This document shows, piece by piece, positions 23,851 through 36,800 of a DNA stretch of 64,000 nt (position 1 is its first letter; each line of letters opens with the position of its first letter). Source of the DNA: Perca fluviatilis (lineage: Eukaryota > Chordata > Actinopteri > Perciformes > Percidae); NCBI RefSeq assembly GCF_010015445.1, contig NC_053120.1, forward strand, positions 8,272,614 through 8,336,613, in the 5' to 3' direction. A model generated the notes under the pieces. That model ran no database searches. It saw only the letters and a program-made list of their open reading frames with translations, and was not told the origin of the DNA. Both the position numbers and the translations under genes were made by a program.

Positions 23851-24045
23851 TCAAACAGACCTCCGCTGGCCTTGTGCTTGCGCCCTTTTGACTATATCCT
23901 GGTACATCTGGGACCTGAGGAATCGTGGGTACGAGTCTTTCTCCATGAGGCCGTAGACTTTAGCTTGGACTTCGTTGAGGCTTGTTGGGGACGGATCCTC
24001 CAGACTCTGCTTGGTCTTTTCCCTGGTGCGGTAGTCAATATTTAC
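23851..24045 (-). CDS. rgs8: rgs8 last coding exon and stop
   Basis: Acceptor CCTGGCAG|GTAAAT; encodes [32 protein letters not shown] and the tail QGQRRSV, then TGA at 23853-23851. Confidence 0.92.
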   Translation of the reverse strand, partial: VNIDYRTREKTKQSLEDPSPTSLNEVQAKVYGLMEKDSYPRFLRSQMYQDIVKRAQAQGQRRSV

Positions 24046-26092
24046 CTGCCAGGAAAGGGAGAGCAAATACACATTGTTTAAAGGGGAAGGTCACTCATAT
24101 ATATTAAATATCATCACAGCATTTGTTCTGCATGCTCCACTTGACCATGATCGTTTCATAACCTTAACCAAGTAGTTTTGGCTGGCAAATCTTTACCAAA
24201 CCTTAACCATAACAGTGGCAGATCGGAAAAACACTCATTTGGTTCATTTGGGAAGGCAATGAAAAATAACATTTTGGGGTTTAGTTCAGGGGATGTGTTG
24301 CTAAGTCAGTAAACTAAAACAGGAAACAAGGCTAACGAACAAGCTGGTGGTGGGTTCATCACATTAGCCAAGTAACTAAGGGATTGGATTTCATACAAAA
24401 GGTGATATTGGATTTTTATAGAGCACCTAACCCTTATGAGCATATGTCACAAGCACATTTAGGTAAACCTAACCTAACCTTAACCACTCAAGGTCAAATG
24501 CCTAACCCCAAACAATCGAGCTGCTTCGTAGGGCGGGTCTTGGCGTGGCCATAGTGGGATTCGTAATTTCAATTTCACCACCAGTGGGACGTCTGACTAG
24601 TGGGCTGTAGGACCAAATGGAATTTTTCAGGTTATTGAGAGGTATGAGAAATGGGCAGTCCCCCCCAGCAGAGTGCCATGAACAGGAGCTTAAAACACAA
24701 TTTGATAGTGCAAATGTATCACTAGCAAGTTAATTGGCAGTTAAGAAATGGATTGTATAGCCTATTTTCCTCTGATCATGCAACAAACTTAATTGTTTTT
24801 TAAATAATATTGTTTTAGCTTTATTAAAATCGGCCAAATTTGTATTGTCTGTTAACGGTTAAACGGTGGAATGGAAGAAAAGTTCTCCCAGGTGCAGTGG
24901 CTGGTTCAGATTAGATTACTTCACTGAGGAGTGGAGACAGAAGTCCAAAAGACACGTTTGAATTCTCTCTAACTAGAAGGAGTTTTTGGCCAGGATTATT
25001 TTTACAAGGTTCACAGGAAACAACGGAATAAACAAAAACTGAGAAGATGTTCAACTATAAGTCTGTCTGAGTAGATTTGCATAGACTCAATACTGTCTGC
25101 ACCAACTAATCAAAAGTGCTTTGATTAGTTAAACTGTGAATCTCTGTTGGACCCAACATGTTCTTAAAATAAAACCTCTCCCTCCGTGATCAAAGTGAAG
25201 TGCTGCATTTTAAAAAGGCAGACAGACTTAATTAAATCAGAAGACACAAAAAGTTTGTCCATCAGGTAAAAGAATAGGAACTTAATTAGTGAACAGGAAA
25301 GAGGATATTAGGATAAGATGAGACTAAAACTGTTAGGTAATTAAATTTCTTCTACACATCTCTTGATTGATCATTACGGTAAGTAAAGGGAAGAACACAA
25401 ACTTCAGTCACACACACACACCTCTCTGGGCGCCTGAATATCAATGAACTCCTGAAAGATTTTGTTTGCTTTTGACACAAGCTTGGTTGAGCTTTTGATT
25501 TTTTTGTACTCCTCGCAGGCCATCCAAAACTCGATATTCTCGTCACTGAACTCCGATTTGAGATATGTCCGAAAAGCAGCCAGGCCATCTGGAAAGGACA
25601 AATGAATCAGATGGTAAGTGGAGGAGGTAAAACCAACAAAAACAATTCACAGACATGATTTATATTCCAGCGTAGCACTTATTCCCGTACAGCAGGATGC
25701 TGGATGTTTTTCTATTTCAACATAGAGTATCTTGATCATGTGATAATACCCTTCACCCTGTGTTGATATTTTCCCAGTGCGTACACACTCTTGTTCCCAG
25801 AAGCGGCAAACAGCTCGTGATTAGAACACAAGACAAATCAGAACAAAATACTCCCACGAAGAGATATTTTTTGCTGTCTTCATCAGTCAAGATAAGTGAT
25901 CAATTAATGTGCTGCCCCCCCATGATAACAGAGAAGGGCATGTTTTTCTGTGGGCCTGTGTCACATTGACATGTTATTTCCATGCTTCTCATTTCTGCTG
26001 TTTACCTAATAAAGCTGGGCATGAGCAGAGGGGATGGTCCATCTGTGCATATTCAACAATATTTCTCACAAACAAACACACACTTTGGGAAC

Positions 26093-26188
<96 letters not shown>

Positions 26189-27787
26189 TATGCACAGGGC
26201 TACACACAAACACGCTGGGCTTTTGTTTGAAGAAGTCCCCAAATAACCGTGGTAACACAAAAGGAAAGAAGACTTTGAAGGCAACGGTCTACTTGAACTT
26301 TTTGGAAAGCATATGAAAAGGATTTTCTTACTTAAAAGACACACTTTGTAAAAAGCTCTGAGAGCACAGACCTCTGCTGAGGTGAATTTCTTGTCTTCCA
26401 CAAATTCATATGACCTTATTTCACATTTATGTTAAACTTTATCCCAATATTTTAACTTGCACTATTTTATGTTTTATGCCTTACATACTCATTTAGTTTG
26501 GTTGTACTTGTAATTTAGTTTTTATACACATTTAACAAGATGGGAATTTAGAAGGAGTCTGAGACCCAAGATTTAGAGTGACAGGACTGCTTTTGTAATT
26601 GTTGTGCATTGATAATAAACTGGAAACTTCAACTTGAAACTTACGTGCAAACGTCTCTACATTAGGTGTGAAATTCATTGCATCTAACATTGCATTAGAA
26701 TTTGGAGAGGAGGTAGATTACAGGTCAAAGCTTATAAAAGTATCCTATGGATCTGCATTGGCACCCAAAATAAACCATTTTTGCCAAAAGAAAAAACATC
26801 TAAACTTCAATTTAGTTAGAATTACATTAAAGGTACGTTAAAGGTTCATTTATATGGAATGCTTAGCCATCAGAGTTTTCAATGCTAACACCTGTACAAT
26901 TAAGAAAGCTGCTTGTCTGTACATCAGTATCCCTACTGAATGTCTTTGTAAACAACCCATGTAATTGCTAATATTCTTTGACCTTTTGTTATTTGACCTC
27001 TGTTGATTTGAAATTGTGTGTAATTTTGGTTTTTCACTTTTTTCCCATCTCTTTTCAGTATTTTAGTTTCTTTCTATTTTAATCAGATCATTTATTGATT
27101 ATGTGTGCATTAATTTGTAGTATTTGTATATGTGTAAACCAATAAAATGAATATATATATAAAAAGTGTTAGTTAAAAAGAATCTGAGCATGGACACAAT
27201 TTTGTTAGCTTAGAGCCTCTAAATCAGTGCAACAAGGGAACTTGATGAACTGACAGCAGGCTGTCCAGACTGACTCAAGCTTAAATACACCAGAGCAATT
27301 AGGAGCAGCTGGGAGCAATATGGACAATGCATAGCAGCTGGGGCTGAAACAATCAGTGGAGACCCATGCGGCACACTGGGACCATCCAAGATATTATTCA
27401 AAAAATATATTGTTGTTAAGCTTTGAACACTCTATGCTATGTTCTGTTGACATTTTTATTAGTTGTCCCTCTAGCTAACAACCTCACTAAAGTACAAACT
27501 GTAACCCTGATAAAATAATCTTGAAAAGCAAAGCACTGCTGCTTGTCAACCTCACACAATGTTCTTGTGCTAACAAGACATGTAACAGCTGACACAGATA
27601 TGGCACAGGTCAGGCCCCCAGCAAACACATAATTAGTTTTACACACTGGAGAATGACGCTAGAATGCAGTCAGGTCTAATTGTAATACATTATCCCACCT
27701 TTTAAATGAAATTAAGGTGAATGCAATATCCTATAAAGGAACAGTCAGTACTGTGTCCCTATTGCTTTGATATTACTTATGCAATGA

Positions 27788-27824
<37 letters not shown>

Positions 27825-30800
27825 TGTGTTCATGTGTTCATGTACATGTTGTAGATGACCTCTCTAATGCTTGGTCAATTGAAACAGGATACACAGCTCG
27901 ATCACGCTTCCTCTGCCTGGGGAGGGCTCTATTCTTGGCTTTTTAACAAACTTTATGTTTTCCATGGGTGACATAAGCGTTCCATTAGTTATGTGTCAAC
28001 CAAAGGTGTTATGTCACAACCTCAATCTGTACAAAACAGATAATGTTCATGTAAGTGCAGGGTGTTTACAGCTTTCTTTCAGTCTAGGCTGGCTGTTTTT
28101 TCTGATCCCTTTGTTAGCACAGTGTTTGATATGGTCACTACAATCACGTTGATGATAGACCTGTGTGAAAAGTGCATCCTATTTATGGAGGCTCGGACCA
28201 ACACTTTGAAACATAACTGCGATTGAAGACAAAACTAAAGACAAACTGACACTTATTGAAAAATAATACCCCGGGCGTCATTAAAACAATTCCACAGAAA
28301 ATACACAGTTTGGGCCGTCAGAATATAGGCTACTATACTACATGCTATACTTGAGATTAGATGGCGGCGTTGCAGAGACGCTGCGTGGCAGGGGCTGCTG
28401 ACATGCGCTTCTTTTTACATCAAGAAGGGCGCTTATCGCATGGTAAAACACACTTGTTAGCAGCCACATCAACTTTATTCAGTACTGTTAAATGTTACAA
28501 ACGCAAGATCTTGCAAAATATCCAGAGCGCACTCTTTACTCTGTTACTGCTGACCAGTATCGCACTACCTCTGCAAATCTACCTGCCTGGAGCGCCACAT
28601 ACCGGCCATCTAAACCTCGGAAATTAGTGGAAACATCGGAGGAACTGGGCCAGCGTAAACCGGGCTCCTTCCAACTACACAGTGCTGGGCTTCTATACAG
28701 TTTATTCTTCCGTGTTGTGTCATGGGCAGGCCATGGTAGGCCGAGGTAAACAAACCACCAAACGGCAGAGACTCACCACTCCGTCTCAAAGGATTCATAG
28801 CATTCTAGTATTGATGCTGCTGCTTTCAGGGGATGTTCATCTAAATCCAGGACCAGTTACTCCGGAGGCATCACAAAACATCGGTGCTGAGCTCCTTTCT
28901 GAATCCAAGGTAACATCTTCCTTGGAGGTGAGTGACTATGGAATATCTATACCTAGTTCCCCGTTAAACAGCGCGGTTACAGTTGCCATTGGTAACTGTG
29001 ACTTTTTCAATAACACACAGCCGACACCTGAAGTGCTCAGTGGACATAACCTTACGGACTTAAAACCTACAAGATACCCGACGTGTCGGAATCCTGCAGT
29101 GATAAAGCAGCGATTCTCTTACTTATTCCACACGGTTAATCACGCAAAGGTCGTATGGGATCCAAAACTGAAACCCAGAGGACTTTTTGATGGACACCTG
29201 AACGTTAGAAATGTTGTTTCAAAGACTGAACAGTTGACTAATTTACTATTAAACTCCAACCTGGACTATCTATGTTTATCGGAGATGTGGCTACAACAGT
29301 CAACCCTAATTAATGTTTTCTCTGTACCGGGGTATCAGTGCAGACTGATCAGTGCTTCAGACAAGACAGAGTTGGGGGGAGAGGAGGAGGGGTATTGATA
29401 TACGTCAAAGACAACATTAAATGTGAGCACATTCTTTTCAAATACCATAGCAAAGAGCTTATTCTCATGGGTGACTTTGATTTAAACTGGGAAGACAAGG
29501 GGAAGAGGGACAAATTAAAAACAATTACAGACAAATATAACTTACAACAGCTGATTAAAGGCCCAACGAGGATTGCAAAGAATTCAAGTACAGTGTTGGA
29601 TCTTGTCTTCTCCAGTAAACCAGAGAGGATAATACAAAGCTACAATCTGATCACTGGGCTATCTGATCATAATCTAACATTAGTAGCAAGGAAATTAACT
29701 AAAAACTGATTTAAGAACACAACACCACACCACACAGACATCATGTCTCATATACGTAAAAGTAAACAACCCGCATTTGACAGTGAGATCAATGACTTGT
29801 TCTGGGATGATGTATTGTCCACAGAAGATGTGGAACATGGCTGTGACCTATTTACAACAAAAATTGAAGAGAGTTGTTAGAGAGAAGTTTATTTTTAAGG
29901 CCAAGAGAAAACACAGAGAGTTAATCTACCTCGGTTTAGTGACAACTTGTGGCAAATGATGAAGTGCTTTAAAGAAAGCTATTAAGTCTAGAAGAGACAC
30001 AGATATTTTAATTTATAAAGGTTTGAGGAATAAAGTGGTTAAGGAATTGAGATTAGCCAAATCGTGTTTTTAACTTCAAGTAATAAATGAGGCTAAAGGC
30101 AATAGTAAAGAAATCTGGAAAAATATCAATAACCTCATAGGTTGAGAACAACTTCACACAGGAGATATACAGCTCAGATTTCAGGGTAAGAAAACCGAAG
30201 AAAATGTTGCCTCTATTTTTAATTCTTTTTTTATTGAGTCACTCCATGAATTAGGAAATTAAATATGAATTAGAGAATTTACTATACACACTGATAAAGG
30301 CCAGGGTTTCAATCTGGTTACAACTAATGAAGGACAAGTTAAAAAGATCATCTGTTCTTTAAAGAATTCTAAAAGTAGAGATACTTTTCACATGGACAGT
30401 ATAACATTTAGACACTTTAACTCCCCCAATCACACATTTAATTAACCTTTCAATTACACACAGTTGCTTTCCTGATAACTGGAAGCATGCAGTTATCTCA
30501 CCCATCTTCAAATCTGGAGACCGCTATGAAGCAAGTAATTATAGACCGATAAGCATATTACCAGTACTGTCAAAGGTTACAGAGAAAGTTGTCATAGAGC
30601 AGCTGATAACGCATCTAAATAACTGCAACCCTGGCTTCAATTACATGCAATTTGGCTTCAGGAAGAATTATTGCACAGAAACAGACTTTTTGCACTTCAC
30701 AGAAAAAGTAAGAACACAACTTGAGGGAAGAGTTGTTGCTGCTGTTTTCTTGGACTTGCATAAAGCCTTTGATACAGTGAACTATGATGCAGAGATGGGA

Positions 30801-33793
30801 AGTACTTAAGTAGATTTTTACTTTACTATTTTTTTTTGTGGCGACTTTTTACTTTTACTCCTTAGATTTTAACACGAATATCGGTACTTTCTACTCCTTA
30901 CATTTTAAAAATTGGCTCGTTACTTTAGTTTTGTACAAGAGGTCGTAATGTCGGAGAATAGCGGCGTTACACGCACCTCACACCGCGAGCGGGCGCGTGC
31001 GCCACACAGAAAAAAGTGAGAAAAAAGAAAGAGAGACTGCTGTCCGGAGGATAATCAGTTGAGATTGTGTGTGTGCGTCCTTGAGAACTGTAAGTCGTAT
31101 AACTTATGTTGTCAGTTCATTTAAGCCTGTTGTTGTATTTGTCTATAGTTCTTGCACAGTTAAAGTAGGTTAGCTAGTGATTTTGTTGTTTGTGTTCTTC
31201 ACCTGTTAGCTAGGTTTCACGTTGCTTGTAAAGCATCAAAAGAGAGAAGTTGTCTCTGTCCGTGTTTTACAGACACACCTGGGGGAGGGGCGAAGTTGGA
31301 AACCAGCATCAGCTTTAAATACGGTCCTAATCTAGTCCTCACTAACAAGTTTCAAATAATTTCACTGGAGTTACCGTTATTATTTTTCAAGTGATCAATA
31401 CCGAATTCAATCTAATTGGATGGGAATATACTGTAGGCTACGTTGCATGTAACGCACCACTACAAGACGACTCGACAGATTCGGCCGCATTCTGCATTCA
31501 TTTGCGGCAAATAATTGCAGCTTGATGGTGGTAACGTTAGCACTAGTAGTATGGACGGCGACATGATTGAAAATGAAGAAAACAGAGATCCCAGAGATTA
31601 GGCAGACAAGCAGCAAGACATTCCCAATCATCCCTGGCCTTATCTGAGAGAGATGTTTGAGATAGGCTAGGAGGCATCAAGTATGACTCCTGGCCAATGT
31701 GCTGTGTAACTCTAAAAGTATGGGGAACTTCTTAATTAATCTATGTTTAGTAATTCATATTGTATCCTTTATTTTCTTTCTATATTTGAGCACACACACA
31801 TACATGTAGATTCCTTTAAATGTTAAGGGGACGATTAAAAAAGAGAAACTGGATCTGTGAATTCTCACAGAATCACAATTGAATTCATATCTTGCTACTC
31901 TTTACTACATCTTATTAAGCTGGAGTCCCAGTCTCTGTCACAATAATCATATATGTGATGTTTGGCAGACATCCATTTAAAATGTAGACAATGGCATATA
32001 AAGAGCCTGGTTTTTATGTCCACTGAAGTTTCTCATCTTGCACTGTAGTAACATGTGTGGTCCAGGTAGCTTTGCATAAAAAGTGGTTGTCATTCGCAAG
32101 GCTACTTTTACTTTTATACTTTAAGTACATTTCAAAGCCTGTACTTTGTTACTTTTACTTAAGTAAAGAAGTTAAATCAGTACTTCTACTTTTACCAGAG
32201 TATTTTTTAACACAAGTATCTGTACTTCTACTTAAGTACGGGAAATGAGTACTTTTGCCATCTCTGCTATGATGTCCTTATCTCCAAGCTTTCTTAATTT
32301 AATTTTTCAACACAAACACTAACATTGGTTTTCATCATACTTGTCAAATAGGATGCAGTGTGTTAGAATTAAAGATGCACGTTTCAGTTATATGAAAAAC
32401 ACAATGGGCGTGCCTCAGGGATCTGTGTTAGGTCCTTTACTTTTTAGTCTCTATATTAATGATCTTCCACAACACTGTCACCGAGTCAATATACAATTAT
32501 ATGCCGATGACACTGTTCTGTACACAAATGCAAAAAACGCTCAGCTAGCAGCTGAGGTGTGGTTGAGTGGTTTGAACAATCTTGTCTTACTTTGAATGTC
32601 AGCAAGACAAAACGTATGTTATTTTGTAAAACTAGGGGGCAGATTCCAACTACAGGCATCTTTATTAAAAATTAATCAATTGATACAGTTACTGAATTTA
32701 AATATATTGGAATCATAATAACAAGGTCACATGAGACACAGCCATCTTCTAACCATAAACAAACTAGGAACTATATTCTCAGAAGGTGAAGCACTGCAAC
32801 TTCTGCTACTTGGGCGGAATGATTGAGAAGCCCCGTGGTGAGGAGCAGAGAGTAACAACGGTGCTTTTCAGGTGTTGCACTAATTACTCCGCCCAAGTAG
32901 CAGTGCTTCGCCCTCTGAGAAAATAGTTCCCAGTATGTATACAGTTAGAAGATGGCTGCGTTAAAGAGAGAAAAAAAGAGAGCTAATTCTGGGTGATACG
33001 GTGAATAAGCTAAAATCCCAAAAAGTTGGCGTGTTCCTTTAAGGCGAGCTCACACTTGGCCCAGTTGCCTTGAAACATTCCCGAGCGTGACTGTCCCCCT
33101 TCCCCAATCCCCTGCTGGCCTGCACTTACACTGCAATAAGACATTCAAGGCCAGAGCACGCCTACTCTCCGACTACAATGCCCCTTCATCTGTAAGGTAA
33201 CAACCAGACTGGGCACGTTTAGCGATCACACTGATGCGTACCGTGCCCAAGTCCAACCAAACTGTGCCCCCGCCCACCTCTTTCAAGCAGGCATGGGTTA
33301 GCGTATCGTGCTCGGGCAAGGGTTAGCGTACCAGGACGGAGCAATCACACTAGTCAAATGAAATGGACTTTCGGGTCAAAGTGCTCGGGCAAGGTTGAAC
33401 TGGGCCAAGTGTAAGTATGCCCTTAGTCTCCTTGCTAAATATTTTCTTCTACAGTTTACGTTTCCTTGCCTTCCGGGGTTCAGTAAAACACAGGCATCTT
33501 GAAAGGCACAGAGTTATTTTCATATCAGTCGAAGCTTGAGTGTGTACCAAGGTTATAATCGTTAACGAAAACGAACAAAATAACAAAAACTAGGTGGGAA
33601 AAAACATTGTTGTTAACTGAAATAAAAATAAAAATGAGGCATAACAAAAAAGATAACTAACGAAAACTGTACTGTTTTGCAAAACTAACTAAAATAAAAT
33701 GACAGAGTAAATGTCCTTAGTTTTCCTCTCTGTCAATGTCCTTCATAGAGCAAATATATCTTTCATAGTTGACATTTCCGTCAATATACAATA

Positions 33794-33824
<31 letters not shown>

Positions 33825-36800
33825 TCCATGGCAAATTGAACACAGAATAGTCCATGGCAGTACTGAAAGTCTAAAGAAAGCGTCCTATTTGATTATGACT
33901 TATGTGTGTCCGATAAAAGCAAGTGCCTTGCAATGGAAGGTGGTAAAATATGTGGAAAATTTATTAAAGGGAAAAATCCCATGAATTTGAAAGTACATTT
34001 GAGAAGTGCGCACAAGGAGACTAACCTAGCTAGAAGACTGAAACTAACACTAAAACTAATAAAAACAAAACTAAAACTAAGCATTTTAAAAAACTTATGC
34101 TAGCAAACCTAAAGTAGCAAACCTGCTTTAAAAACAGAATTTGAAAACAAAAAGTCAAAACGAAGTAAAAATAAAGACTAATGAAAAATGCAAAACTATA
34201 ATAACCTTGGTGTGTACTGAGTGTTTTTGGTGATTTGAATAAAGTGTACGTGCTCTGAATCCACTTGGGTTTTCTTTAATTTGTCAGCTCAGTGAATGCG
34301 ATGTCGCTGAATCTACGTCACATAGCTTGTTAACAGTTAGAAAATAAACACATGGCCTGTTTGTGCAGATGGATCTGTGTGAGTGAGTCTGTGCCAGTGT
34401 GTGTTTGGTCCATGGGGAAGGTCACAGACAAGTATGTGACTCATTAAGGAGCCCTCACAGGGCACAGAAATGGATGACTTACATAAAATGGGCTTGGAAG
34501 GGGGGGGGGGTGACTTGTGCTGAATGAAAAAAATAGAAACTAGTGAATCAAATAAACAGAATAGGACTATTTTACAGCTACATTAAAGTGGCTTTTATTT
34601 TCTTAATGCTGGCGGTATGTGACTTGTGCAGTGGGGACTGTTGAAAAATAGAAAATGGCCACTTACATTTGTGAGAGAGGAGATGATGAAACGATTCTGA
34701 CCATCGAACAACCTCATCCGTTGATACTCTAATGCAGAGAAAGACAAAGGAAACTGCCTGAGTAAAATGCTAACCACCAGCAGATTTCATGCATTTTTAA
34801 CACAAGATAGTACTCTATGTATTATTGAAGGGCAGCTGAGTTTGATGTATGATTTATCCTCTGCTCACAGCAGTTCTTCAGCTCCAGGCCGTAAAGTAAT
34901 TGTAATATCTTACTCCATTTACAGAATGTTGATACAAGGGAAGATAAGGCATAGAAGAACAATAGCTGACCCTTTTTGCACATTTTAATGCTCTTTTATG
35001 AAGTGGTGAAAATATGATGAGATAACACACTCTCTTGGAGATAAAAGGGATACATTAATCATTCGGCACTATTGACCATACCATCTTGTTACAGAGACTG
35101 GAACAGTTAATTGGCATTAAAGGAATCGCACTTAGCTTATTAGCTTGTTTAAGTCCTATTTTTCTGATCGATCTCAATTTGTTAATATCAACAATAAACC
35201 CTCCAAGTACACTAAAGTTAGCCATGGCGTTCCTCAAGGCTCAGTGCTTGGACCAATTCTATTTTCCTTATATATGCTTCCTCTAGGCAATATTATTAGG
35301 AAACACTCAATTAACTTTCACTGTTATGCGGATGACACCCAATTATACCTATCAATCAAGCCAGACGAAACCAGTCAGTTAGCTAAACTTCAAACGTACA
35401 TTAAAGATATAAAATCCTGGATGACCTACAATTTTCTGATGTTAAATTCAAACAAAACTGAAGTTATTGTGCTGGGCCCTAAACATCTCCAAACTTCACT
35501 ATCTAAAGATATAGCTACCCTGGATGGCATTGCCCTGGCTTCCAGCACTACTGTCAGAAATCTAGGAGTTATCTTTGATCAGGATATACCCTTTAACGCC
35601 CATCTAAAACAAACCTCAAGAACAGCCTTTTTTCACCTTCGTAACATTGCCAAAATTAGGAACATCCTGTCGCAAAGCGATGCTGAAAAACTAGTCCATG
35701 CATTCGTTACTTCCAGGCTGGACTACTGTAATTCCTTACTATCAGGTTGCTCAAATAAGACTCTCCAGCTGATCCAGAATGCTGCAGCACATGTAATGAC
35801 GAGAACTAAGAAAAGAGATCATATTTCCCCTGTATTAGCTTCTCTGCATTGGCTTCCTGTAAAATCCAGGATCAAATTTAAAATCCTTCTCCTGACCTAC
35901 AAAACTCTAAATGGTCAAGTACCATCATAGTTAGAAGAGCTCTTAGTACTTTATTGTCCCATTAGAGCACTACGCTCCCAGAACTCAGAGCTACTTGTAG
36001 TTCCTAGAGTCTCTAAAAGCAGAATGGGAGCCAGAGCCTTCAGCTACCAGGTTCCTCTCCTGTGGAACCAGCTCCCATTCTGGCGGGGGGCAGACACCGT
36101 CACCACATTTAAGAATAAACTGAAAATTCTACTCTTTGATAAAGCTTATAGTTAGGGAGTGAGGAGTTGCAGCGTCCGCCTAACCCAGCCCACCTGCTTC
36201 TCCGCATAGTCGCCAGATTCATCTACCATATAATCAATAATATAATAAAAGTAGAGGGAGGCAGGTCAGTACAGCCTGATCCGGTTGGGGAGAGTTCTAG
36301 CCTGACCAGGCTCCTCTCCTTAACCTGTCTCTTTTAGTTATGCTGTTATAGTTCTAGACTGCCGGGGAAGTTAGTTCCTTCCTGTGACACATTGAGCTTC
36401 TCTCTTCTCACTCTTTACATCTGTTTCCATTTGTGTGCATCCTTGTCCCAGAAATGCCTGTTACTAACCTAGCTCCGGGAAGTTTACTCCCCGGAGTCCT
36501 TAGGTTTCTTTTTTCGCACAGCATATTTCCTTGGATTAGGGTGGTACCAAGATCTTGGTTGCAGCTGTCGCAGTGGTCCTGCTTCACCCTGCTACGCTGT
36601 GCGATGCCCTGCAGTGTCCGGCTGCGTCCTGCTACATCTACCCATGCTCTGCTGTGCCACGCTACATCCTGTAGTGCCCTGCAGTGCCTTGCTATGACAT
36701 TATCTACTATGACTACCATTTGAAGTCACTGTTCCATTATCTTTAGTGTAACTACTGTTGCCACTGTTCATCACATCCCCAACCGGCACCGTCAGACACC

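Larger units (their letters stand above)
25589..28354 (-). other. rgs8: rgs8 second coding intron, 3' part before the LINE
   Basis: Intron runs 34666-25589. This part holds long microsatellites at 26098-26187 and 27789-27821 and otherwise AT-rich DNA with no recognised element. Confidence 0.5.
28355..32714 (+). mobile_element. CR1/L2-superfamily LINE, degenerate, split by a hAT insertion
   Basis: Non-LTR retrotransposon with an N-terminal region, an APE-type endonuclease region (29209-29709) and a reverse transcriptase (about 30470-30789 and 32275-32600). Endonuclease marks: [32 protein letters not shown] and SDHN. RT marks: [31 protein letters not shown], then [20 protein letters not shown] and YADDT. 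Several frameshifts and stops, and an apparent deletion inside the endonuclease (before GDFDLNW), make it dead. It lies antisense to rgs8 within its second coding intron. The 3' end is lost at the junction with the element at 32715. Exact clade uncertain. Confidence 0.75.

Noticed and set aside
23851..24045. Substitution of a key Galpha-contact Asn in rgs8
   Set aside because: Counting along RGS4 shows that Asn128 is the N of the V-N-L-D motif, which is kept as VNID here; the changed residue lies further on and is not that contact.
25909..26401. Long open frames over the CA tract
   Set aside because: The frames are poly-His/Thr or poly-Cys/Val made by the microsatellite and have no other support.
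36408..36723. Opposite frames of about 100 codons (WHSRAW-type repeats)
   Set aside because: They translate the minisatellite in the 3'UTR of the L2 LINE.
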